A stretch of DNA of 50,048 nt, taken from positions 1-50,048 of the forward strand of contig JAAEOP010000313.1 of NCBI GenBank assembly GCA_024223125.1, written 5' to 3'. The position numbers and the translations under genes are program-made. The notes below the pieces were generated by a model. It was not told the DNA's origin. It made no database searches and saw only the letters and a program-made list of their open reading frames with translations. Below, piece by piece: positions 43,811 through 50,048 of this stretch (positions are counted from its first letter, which is position 1; every line of letters begins with the position of its first letter). This DNA is from Chloroflexota bacterium (lineage in GTDB: Bacteria > Chloroflexota > Anaerolineae > Promineifilales > Promineifilaceae).

Positions 43811-45436
43811 CTAACCAAGCTCCCCATCCGCATACTGCCCGCGCAGAACTTTCTTATCAAATTTGCCCACGCTAGTTTTGGGGATTTCATCTACGAAGAT
43901 GATCTTTTCAGGAATCCACCATTTGGCGACTTTGTCTTGTAGGAATTCTTGCACCTGTTTCCCGGTTAGTTGTTCGCCGTCTGGAGTGGGGACGGCGGCC
44001 GCCAACGGCCGTTCTGACCATTGTTCATCTGGAATAGCGATAACGGCCGCTTCCAACACCTGTGGATGAGCCATAATTGCATTCTCCAATTCCACTGTGC
44101 TGATCCATTCGCCGCCTGACTTCACCAAATCTTTGGTGCGGTCAGTGATGTTCATATAGCCATCTGGACTCATTGTAACCACATCACCAGTACGGAACCA
44201 GCCGTCGGCCGTCAGGTTACTGTCATCCACATCCCGCTTAAAATATTGGCTGATGACCCACGGGCCACGTACTTGCAGTTCACCCATCTGACGGCCGTCC
44301 CAGGGCAGTTCAGCCCCCACTTCATCCACAATTCGCAGTTCCACGCCACAGATCGGATACCCTTGGGTGGCCTTGATGTCCCATTTCTCCTCGTCAGATA
44401 AATCGGCGTGTTGGCTGCCTAAATTACATATCGTGCCCAACGGAGACATTTCTGTCATTCCCCACGCATGAACGACATTGACGCCTAATTCGCTTTCATA
44501 CGCTTTGGTCAACGCTCGCGGCATGGCTGAACCGCCCACAACCAACGCCCGAACAGAAGAAATATCGCGTGGATTGGCTTTTAACTCATGGTACAGGCCG
44601 GTCCAGATGGTGGGTACGCCGGCGGCAATTGTTACCCGTTCCTCTTCAAGTAGCCGGGCTAGCGGTTCCCCTTTCAAATGTAAACCAGGCATGACCATCT
44701 CGGCCCCCGAAGCCGGGCAGGCATAGGGCAGCCCCCAGGCCATCGCATGAAATTGGGGCACGACCGGCAGCGCCACATCTGTTTCTTGTACCCCCAGCGC
44801 ATTGGCCTGGCTGGCTCCCAGGGCGTGCAAATAAGTGGAACGATGAGAGTACAGCGCCCCTTTCGGATTGCCCGTCGTACCGCTGGTGTAACATAAACCG
44901 GCGGCCGTCCATTCATCCGTACTCAGCCAGGCAAAATCATCGTCCGAACTGTCAATGAGGTCTTCATAAAACAGGACATTAGGCAGGTTCGTCTGCACAT
45001 CACGCGGGGCGTTAAAGAGGATGTAATATTCCACACAGTCAATCTGGTCGGCTATCCGCTCATACAAAGGCAGCAGCGATCCCTCGATGAACACAACCTT
45101 ATCTTCAGCATGGTTGACGATGTAAGCCAACTGCTCTGGGAATAGGCGGATATTTAGCGTGTGGCACACAGATCCCGCGCCGGGGATGGCATAATACAGT
45201 TCTAAATGTTGGAAATTATTCCAGGCAAATGTACCTACCCGTTCGCCAGGCTGTACCCCCAGCCTGCCCAATGCTTTAGCCAGCCGTTTGACTCGCTTAT
45301 ACATATCAGCGTAAGTATAACGGTGCAATGAGCCGTCTGGCTGCATGGTGGTAATGCGTTTATGGGCATACATCCGGTTGGCATGTTCCAAAATGCGATC
45401 TATGGTGAGTTGGTAATCCATCATTGAGCCGTTCAT
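43811..45436 (-). CDS. Fatty-acyl-CoA ligase (AMP-binding superfamily)
   Basis: The protein (541 aa) activates a carboxylic acid to acyl-AMP and then acyl-CoA. It has the P-loop [16 protein letters not shown], the AMP-binding WGMTEMSP, the hinge [10 protein letters not shown] and the C-terminal catalytic Lys in [15 protein letters not shown]. The overall arrangement matches the medium/long-chain AlkK-type group. AAGGAAAAAT lies before the ATG at 45436. A perfect 15-bp hairpin separates it from the upstream thioesterase. It is probably transcribed with that gene and possibly with the CoA-transferase downstream. Confidence 0.94.
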   Translation of the reverse strand: MNGSMMDYQLTIDRILEHANRMYAHKRITTMQPDGSLHRYTYADMYKRVKRLAKALGRLGVQPGERVGTFAWNNFQHLELYYAIPGAGSVCHTLNIRLFPEQLAYIVNHAEDKVVFIEGSLLPLYERIADQIDCVEYYILFNAPRDVQTNLPNVLFYEDLIDSSDDDFAWLSTDEWTAAGLCYTSGTTGNPKGALYSHRSTYLHALGASQANALGVQETDVALPVVPQFHAMAWGLPYACPASGAEMVMPGLHLKGEPLARLLEEERVTIAAGVPTIWTGLYHELKANPRDISSVRALVVGGSAMPRALTKAYESELGVNVVHAWGMTEMSPLGTICNLGSQHADLSDEEKWDIKATQGYPICGVELRIVDEVGAELPWDGRQMGELQVRGPWVISQYFKRDVDDSNLTADGWFRTGDVVTMSPDGYMNITDRTKDLVKSGGEWISTVELENAIMAHPQVLEAAVIAIPDEQWSERPLAAAVPTPDGEQLTGKQVQEFLQDKVAKWWIPEKIIFVDEIPKTSVGKFDKKVLRGQYADGELG

Positions 45437-45454
45437 AATTTTTCCTTTTTACAG

Positions 45455-45487
45455 AGAGGTTCCACCTTTGGCAAAGGTGGAACCTCT
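45455..45487. repeat. Perfect 15-bp hairpin with triplet loop
   Basis: AGAGGTTCCACCTTT (45455-45469) and its exact reverse complement (45473-45487) flank GGC. It lies between the thioesterase stop (45493) and the acyl-CoA ligase start (45436), the same geometry and placement as 7249-7281. There is no U-tract. Confidence 0.8.
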
Positions 45488-45492
45488 TCATC

Positions 45493-45996
45493 TTACAGGT
45501 TAATTGCGCCACAAACAGGCGCATCCCAACTGAGTTGATTGTATTCAGCAATAACCATATCTAAACGGCTAGCAATTTCTGGTGGATACGGCGAGGTACG
45601 CCGGAGGGTCAAGTCGGCGTGGGAACCTAATATTTCCATAGAGGCAGCCAGCCGGTTGGTGCTTTCATTGATCATAAAGTGCATAAAATGGATGCGCTTT
45701 TCACTGCGGCCGATAATCCGTGAGCGAATACCGACTGTTTCTCCGGCATGGACTTCGGCCGCGTAAACGATGAACTGTTGTAAGGCAAAAGAGCCGTTGC
45801 CGCTGTTGGTGTAATAATCGCGGTCCATACCAAACTTAGCAAACAGATCCCAGGTGGCATCGTCAAAAATGTGTAAATAATAGCGTACATTCATATGCCC
45901 CATTCGGTCCAGATAATCGGCCGTGATGGCGGCTTCATAGACACGGGGAAGTTGTTTCAGTTGGGGAATGGTGAGGTTTTTGAGTATGTTGATCAT
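45493..45996 (-). CDS. Hotdog-fold acyl-CoA thioesterase (4-HBA-CoA thioesterase-like)
   Basis: The protein (167 aa) has the hotdog signature: ITADYLDRMGHMNVRYYLHI with the catalytic Asp before MGHMN, then FDDATWDLFAKFGM on the central helix, and ALQQFIVYAAEVHAGETVGI and HFMHFMINESTNRLAASMEI strands. It probably hydrolyses acyl-CoA or acts in turnover with the adjacent ligase. The ATG at 45996 has no Shine-Dalgarno sequence because the GGAGATT repeat abuts it. An ATG further in is less consistent with the family start. Confidence 0.9.
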   Translation of the reverse strand: MINILKNLTIPQLKQLPRVYEAAITADYLDRMGHMNVRYYLHIFDDATWDLFAKFGMDRDYYTNSGNGSFALQQFIVYAAEVHAGETVGIRSRIIGRSEKRIHFMHFMINESTNRLAASMEILGSHADLTLRRTSPYPPEIASRLDMVIAEYNQLSWDAPVCGAINL

Positions 45997-46001
45997 TTTT
46001 T

Positions 46002-46062
46002 TGGAGATTGGGGATTGGAGATTAGAGCGCCAATTTCCAATCTCTAATCTCCAATCTCCTTT
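46002..46062. repeat. GGAGATT-type junction repeat containing a stop codon
   Basis: GGAGATTGGGGATTGGAGAT and TAGAG are followed by CCAATTTCCAATCTCTAATC and TCCAATCTCC, a strong imperfect hairpin. It supplies the TAG stop and the last residues (EIGD) of the MBL-fold gene and runs up to the thioesterase start. Confidence 0.8.
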
Positions 46063-47018
46063 TTATAATAATGCCACACACCATCAATCTCTTGTTCTTC
46101 AATAGCGTTTTCAGCTTTGAGTAAATCCAGGTAGCCAACAAGCATCCACAACCCGGCAAAGCGAGCTTGTTCGGGATAATGGCTGTAGAGGATGTTGACC
46201 AGTTCGTGTACGGTCTGATGGCCTTGTTGTATCAGCGCCAGCGTTTCATTTTTGCGTTTGTGGATGCGCTGGCGCTGTTTTTGGATGAGGGGGTAGGGGG
46301 CAGTGATGACACGGCCGTGTCCTGGATACACATTCTCCAAAGCCAACCCCTCAATACGGGTTAATGATTGGAGATAGGTGGGTAGGGACGGCCGTCTTGT
46401 TTTTCCATCTGGCGGCGCTTCGACAATAGGAGTGGGGGTCTTGTGCAGCAGCATATCGGCCGAGATGAACTGGCGTGTGTCGGGTTGGTAAAAGCAAGTT
46501 TGGTGGCTGGCATGGCCGGGCATATGCAGCGCTTCCCAATCCAACCCGCCCAACGATATTTGATCGCCCACATTGAATGTGGTCACACGCTCTGGGGCGA
46601 CGGGGGTGGAACTTTCGGCCGCGAAGTTCATATAGGCCAACACCATTTGCTGTGTTTCTGGCGACATTCCACATTGCGCTAAAAAAGAGTTACGGTAATA
46701 AGCAATGCGCGCTTCCCACTTCCGTTTCGGTTCTATCAACCAATCATAACCCAAATCAGCAATCCAGATTTGGGCCTGACTGTTAGCGATGATGCGAGCG
46801 GCCGCACCCATATGGTCTACATGAGCGTGCGTAATAATTACCCGCTGCAAATCAGCCATAGACAAATTATGTTCCATCAACCCCGCTTCCAAAGCCGCCC
46901 AACTTTCATCAGAATCCACACCTGTATCCACCAACACAGGTTCCGGTTCACTGAACAGGTAAGCATTCACCGAGCCAACGGCAAAAGGGGTAGGTAATTC
47001 CAGGCGCTTGGGAGTCAT
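46044..47018 (-). CDS. MBL-fold metallo-hydrolase (LACTB2-like)
   Basis: The protein (324 aa) has the metal-binding motif THAHVDHMGAAARI (HxHxDH), a third His in MPGHASH, the bridging Asp in FISADMLLH and the last His in VYPGHGRV. A 90-residue C-terminal helical domain of LACTB2/RNase-like type follows (RIHKRKNETLALIQQGHQTV). It probably hydrolyses a thioester, lactone or nucleic acid phosphodiester; context with ligase and thioesterase favours an acyl substrate. The ATG at 47018 has no clear ribosome site. The C-terminal EIGD and stop are provided by the junction repeat. Confidence 0.92.
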   Translation of the reverse strand: MTPKRLELPTPFAVGSVNAYLFSEPEPVLVDTGVDSDESWAALEAGLMEHNLSMADLQRVIITHAHVDHMGAAARIIANSQAQIWIADLGYDWLIEPKRKWEARIAYYRNSFLAQCGMSPETQQMVLAYMNFAAESSTPVAPERVTTFNVGDQISLGGLDWEALHMPGHASHQTCFYQPDTRQFISADMLLHKTPTPIVEAPPDGKTRRPSLPTYLQSLTRIEGLALENVYPGHGRVITAPYPLIQKQRQRIHKRKNETLALIQQGHQTVHELVNILYSHYPEQARFAGLWMLVGYLDLLKAENAIEEQEIDGVWHYYKKEIGD

Positions 47019-47025
47019 TTTTGTA

Positions 47026-47062
47026 ATCGGTTATCAGTTATCAGTTTTTAGTGTGCAGTAAG
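47026..47062. repeat. ATCAGTT heptamer junction repeat
   Basis: ATCGGTTATCAGTTATCAGT contains tandem 7-bp words, followed by TTTTTAGTGTGCAGT. It lies between the MBL gene start and the methyltransferase gene stop. It resembles the ACTGAAA family (3746-3810, 13681-13740). Confidence 0.55.
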
Positions 47063-47082
47063 ATGTTAAGGTGTGTGTTGCG

Positions 47083-48213
47083 TTAGCTTCGTACTTTACC
47101 AGGCGGTACTTTTATTGGTTCGTAATTTGGAGAAGGTAATCCTGCAAATGCTTCTTCCACAGTAGTAACGGGCTGAAGTGGAAATAGTGAGCGGACATTG
47201 CCGTGGGTGGGTTCTGGAAGTTGCGCTTTTACAGGAATATCATGCCGCGTACCTACAAAAATGAGCCGGCGTCTACGTTGTGGGCTGCCATAATTTGTAG
47301 CTGTGAGTACTCGATATTGAACTGAATACCCTATTAATTCCATTTCGGCCGCAATTTGTTGCAAAAGTCTGCCGCTGTCAATCCCTTTGAGATTGGATAC
47401 ATTTTCCATAATGAAAAATGGCGGGCATATTTCTGAAACAATGCGGATGAACTCAAATATCAGGTCGCCACGAGGATCGCGGGTTCCTTTTTGTTTTCCA
47501 GCCTGACTGAAAGATTGGCAAGGCGGCCCGCCATACACAACATCTACTTGTTCTCTGGCAACGCCACAAGTTTGAAGAAGCTCTTCTGAAATGATGTCGC
47601 GGATATTCGTCTGAAAGATTTTTGCTCTATTTCCAAAGTACCCTTTCAAGGTATCGCAACGGTCTTTCCCAATTTCTACACATGCAAATGGATGAAGGAT
47701 TGCACCTGAATGATGACTGACTTGGTCGGCCGCAATATCAAATCCCCCGGCACCACTAAACAAACTCAACGCCGAAAACTGCATTTTTCCTGGTTGTGCT
47801 TCCACCAACGCTTCCATTAAAGACTCAAACACAGCCCGGCCAAGTTGGACTGGAACCGCATCACCGACCTGTCGTTGAACACTTGTAAGTGTCCCCTTAA
47901 ATTCCAATTCATCTGGAAAACCTTGCAGCCGTGCTGCTTCTCTTGGCGTAACAAAACGATCCTCATAAGGGTGAACGAACTTATTAAATATGTACCCTGT
48001 AACAGTTAAAGATGGTTTCGAGGGATCAAGGCGTATAAGACGCAAGTTCGGCCCGCCTTTGCGATCAGGGTCTTCTTTTACATAGTACCTAAAACTATCA
48101 TGCCACAGTTCCTCTGGTAAGTCCTGCATTTTTTGCCCAATCTTGAGCGCATTAATGCGACGCTGTACATCAACTCCTACTTTTCGTGGCTTATGATTAA
48201 AGACAGGCTTCAT
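47083..48213 (-). CDS. Circularly permuted DNA (cytosine-5) methyltransferase
   Basis: The protein (376 aa) carries all C5-methyltransferase motifs in rotated order. The N-terminal 1-140 hold a target-recognition-like region, motif IX (TPREAARLQGFPD, 89-101) and motif X (QVGDAVPVQLGRAV, 115-128). Residues 149-321 then hold motif I (LSLFSGAGGFD), motif IV (GGPPCQSFSQAG, nucleophile Cys232), motif VI (ENV, 270-272) and motif VIII (QRRRRLIFVG). Normal enzymes run I to VIII, TRD, IX, X; a rotated order is known for M.BssHII. It probably protects the sequence cut by the upstream-encoded nuclease. AGGGGAAATA precedes the ATG at 48213. GC is low and ACGGCCGT is absent. Confidence 0.9.
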   Translation of the reverse strand: MKPVFNHKPRKVGVDVQRRINALKIGQKMQDLPEELWHDSFRYYVKEDPDRKGGPNLRLIRLDPSKPSLTVTGYIFNKFVHPYEDRFVTPREAARLQGFPDELEFKGTLTSVQRQVGDAVPVQLGRAVFESLMEALVEAQPGKMQFSALSLFSGAGGFDIAADQVSHHSGAILHPFACVEIGKDRCDTLKGYFGNRAKIFQTNIRDIISEELLQTCGVAREQVDVVYGGPPCQSFSQAGKQKGTRDPRGDLIFEFIRIVSEICPPFFIMENVSNLKGIDSGRLLQQIAAEMELIGYSVQYRVLTATNYGSPQRRRRLIFVGTRHDIPVKAQLPEPTHGNVRSLFPLQPVTTVEEAFAGLPSPNYEPIKVPPGKVRS

Positions 48214-48221
48214 TATTTCCC

Positions 48222-49481
48222 CTAAAAATCAAATATTTCGCTAACCCATTCATCCCGTGTTCTTGCCTCTGTCAGAGCCACAATACCATCAAACAAGTTA
48301 AATAGAGGCGTTTCAGGTGGCAGATCAATAGCTCTCCTGGCAAACATATCTTCATGACGAGTCCATACAATGTCTTGTATTGCTGTCAAATAATCCTCAT
48401 AGTGACGAACAGCATGAATGTTAGAGATGATACCCACCCGATAATGGTATTGAGACGAAGGGTTCCCTTCAGCGCCAATTTTAAGCGTCTGGTAAGTTGC
48501 TTTCTTCAAATCGTCAGTTCGATCCATGCCGACACTTGTCTTGCTATCCGATATTGACTCATAGCCAGAGGCGCTGCTTCGTCGAGGCCAATCTGTCGGG
48601 CGTGACGATGGTTGTCCACAAGCATTTGTCAACCAGAAGATATCCGATTGTGATTTTTGTTCATAACTTGCAAGCGCTGATCGCCAAAACGAAATATATC
48701 TGGTCATGAACATAGGGTTGGAGTTCAATAAATCAAGCAAACTGCGATATGCCCATAACTCATCACGAACGTTTTTCTTGCTTCCAAAGGGCACAAGTTC
48801 CCAATTTTTGTTTTCATTCGAGGTATTTGGAAGTAGTAACCTCAATTTTGACCCGTAAAGCGCTGAATGGTCGGTGACACGATGTCCAACGTCAACTACC
48901 AGGCCATCTTCATCTTCTGCAAACAATTGGGATGGTGTGGCTAGTGGCAAAGTCATCAATGGGGCGGCTTTTATTTCTGCGAACATGACTGCAATGGGTG
49001 TTTGCGTCTGATCTAATATCACAAGATCAACAGGTTCCACACCCTTTCTAACTTCGACAGAATGATTGTTTTTGATGAATAATGCCTGGAGAAATGCAGC
49101 CAGTAAACGGGATGTTCTAGCCCCGATCACACCTGATTTTGGTTTGTTTGCTTTGTGAAAGACAAATTCGTTTTTGAGGACACAACGAGGGCAAACATTG
49201 GTATAGGGATAGAGCAACAGTGGAGAATTATCGGCGGGACAGTAAACCCAACCAACATGACCCACACTGCGATAATATTCAGCAGTTGCTAGAAGATCAA
49301 AAGCAGCGGCAAGAGCTAAACGTCTGTCAGAACTGGCTATTGCATCACTGTAAATGATTTCGATAAGTTTGGAAATCGCTTCTTGTTCAGTCTGACTTAT
49401 AATCAAATCTTGCGATTTCTCGATGATGCTTTCTATCCAATCATCGCCTGGTAAGTCAGACTTTTCTTGTGAATTTCTCAT
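48222..49481 (-). CDS. Type II restriction endonuclease candidate (PD-(D/E)xK with zinc ribbon)
   Basis: The protein (419 aa) is encoded 8 nt upstream of the methyltransferase. A zinc-ribbon-like segment has Cys81, Cys97 and Cys100 (VYCPADNS and NVCPRC). It is followed by a nuclease core EPVDLVILDQ and MFAEIKAAPL, i.e. Asp152 and E169-I-K171 in PD-(D/E)xK order, after an ARTSRLLAAFLQALF helix. The remaining 230 residues show no motif that I recognise. The recognition sequence is unknown; an ApaLI-like type is possible but unproved. No ribosome site is seen before the ATG at 49481. AT-rich composition suggests horizontal transfer. Confidence 0.75.
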   Translation of the reverse strand: MRNSQEKSDLPGDDWIESIIEKSQDLIISQTEQEAISKLIEIIYSDAIASSDRRLALAAAFDLLATAEYYRSVGHVGWVYCPADNSPLLLYPYTNVCPRCVLKNEFVFHKANKPKSGVIGARTSRLLAAFLQALFIKNNHSVEVRKGVEPVDLVILDQTQTPIAVMFAEIKAAPLMTLPLATPSQLFAEDEDGLVVDVGHRVTDHSALYGSKLRLLLPNTSNENKNWELVPFGSKKNVRDELWAYRSLLDLLNSNPMFMTRYISFWRSALASYEQKSQSDIFWLTNACGQPSSRPTDWPRRSSASGYESISDSKTSVGMDRTDDLKKATYQTLKIGAEGNPSSQYHYRVGIISNIHAVRHYEDYLTAIQDIVWTRHEDMFARRAIDLPPETPLFNLFDGIVALTEARTRDEWVSEIFDF

Positions 49482-49536
49482 ACGAATAATAGTAGCTGTT
49501 ATCGAACAAGGGTGCTAGAAATATATGAAATACGGT

Positions 49537-50034
49537 TTATGTTAAAGATATTTGCAGTTCGATTTCATCATCGGGGTGATTATGCCACAAACGGTACAAT
49601 TCGACAGCGCGATGTAGCAGCCAGGGGTAGTTGGTGGAGGGGTGAACTGGTTCACCGCTGGCAAGGAGGGTGTCTACCGACCACCAGCGCCAATCGCTGC
49701 CGGCCATATCGTCTCCGGGGATAATCTCGCCGCCCTCGTAAGCCATTAAATAGTACACGGAGATCATATGGCTGATGTTGGCGTCGTAGGTAAAGGTGTG
49801 GGTGTGGACAATGCCCAACGGCCGTACCCGAACCCCATCTCCCACTTCTTCCCCCACTTCTCGCAATGTGCCCGCTAAAATCGTCTCCTCCGCTTCCATA
49901 CCGCCGCTAATCAGTTGCCAACCAGATGGCTCTCTGGTGGGCGAAGCCAACAGCAATATTTCTTCCTGGGGATTGATGATGATCGCTTGGAGGGCGACGG
50001 GGAAGGTGGCAAACGGCCGTTGGTGCGGCGGCAT
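49537..50034 (-). CDS. Nudix hydrolase
   Basis: The protein (165 aa) has the Nudix box G-x5-E-x7-REUxEExGU as GGMEAEETILAGTLREVGEEVGDG, with the metal-binding Glu residues all present. It hydrolyses a nucleoside diphosphate linked to another moiety; the substrate is not predictable. The ATG at 50034 lies next to the window edge, with only a weak upstream site, so an earlier start outside the window cannot be excluded. ACGGCCGT is present at about 49817 and 50013, unlike in the preceding restriction genes. Confidence 0.9.
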   Translation of the reverse strand: MPPHQRPFATFPVALQAIIINPQEEILLLASPTREPSGWQLISGGMEAEETILAGTLREVGEEVGDGVRVRPLGIVHTHTFTYDANISHMISVYYLMAYEGGEIIPGDDMAGSDWRWWSVDTLLASGEPVHPSTNYPWLLHRAVELYRLWHNHPDDEIELQISLT

Positions 50035-50048
50035 TCCATAAACAATTG

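Noticed and set aside
45493..47018. Thioesterase and MBL genes as one enzyme split by a frameshift
   Set aside because: They are different folds with complete motif sets and separate starts; the repeat between them is a typical junction repeat.

Overview
The window looks like a chromosomal segment of a Chloroflexota bacterium (Anaerolineae or a related class). This is an inference from gene content: MacAB-like and YbhGFSR-like ABC exporters, a DUF2723 membrane protein, F420-type nitroreductases, a STAND ATPase paired with a TPR protein, and a SpoIIM-ABC permease fusion. The composition is about half GC. The palindrome ACGGCCGT is enormously over-represented, with about 60 copies by eye where a random 8-mer would occur about once. 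No rRNA, tRNA, CRISPR array, prophage or transposase gene was seen.

Layout. 1-0.6 kb: the fossil of a GAF/receiver hybrid sensor kinase. 0.6-5.4 kb (minus): a MacAB-type export operon (adaptor, ATPase, FtsX permease, Gly-rich lipoprotein). 5.5-7.2 kb (minus): a universal stress protein and two paralogous F420-type reductases, with a MITE-like element between the paralogs. 7.3-14.8 kb (minus): a TetR-controlled multidrug export operon of YbhGFSR/CecR type, with a palindromic operator just downstream of a good promoter. It carries two unfused ATPases, two ABC-2 permeases, a lipoprotein adaptor and a decayed kinase-like ORF. 14.8-17.1 kb (plus): a Pit phosphate transporter, its DUF47/PhoU-like partner and an unknown protein. 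17.2-23.0 kb (minus): a DUF4203-like membrane protein, a holin-UbiB fusion kinase, pyrD and lepA. 23.4-26.0 kb (plus): an AT-richer, Firmicutes-like ABC exporter and an FtsX fragment. 26.1-30.4 kb: a DJ-1-like protein, a small membrane protein, a two-gene STAND/TPR operon and a single-domain response regulator, with 11-bp-spaced direct repeats on both sides of the STAND pair. 30.4-32.1 kb (minus): tlyA and a sugar-nucleotide reductase. 32.4-36.4 kb (plus): another ABC exporter with a SpoIIM-fused permease, and an anchored FlgD-Ig-like protein. 36.5-39.3 kb (plus): aconitase with promoter and terminator. 39.4-47.0 kb (minus): a DUF2723 protein, a small Cys/basic protein and an acyl-CoA cluster (CoA-transferase, acyl-CoA ligase, hotdog thioesterase, MBL hydrolase). 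47.1-49.5 kb (minus): a restriction-modification pair whose C5-methyltransferase is circularly permuted. 49.5-50.0 kb (minus): a Nudix hydrolase.

The most striking unexplained structure is in the gene junctions. Many gaps between co-directional genes hold small hairpins built from 7-8 bp words repeated on both strands. The words differ between loci, but word families recur (GGAGATT at five loci, ACTGAAA at three, ACTTGCAC at two, CGGAACA/GGATTACG at two). A second class comprises near-perfect 11-16 bp stems, most with triplet loops. At least nine genes take their stop codon from inside such a repeat. The other leading candidates for follow-up are the split STAND/TPR operon with its iterons and the permuted methyltransferase system.
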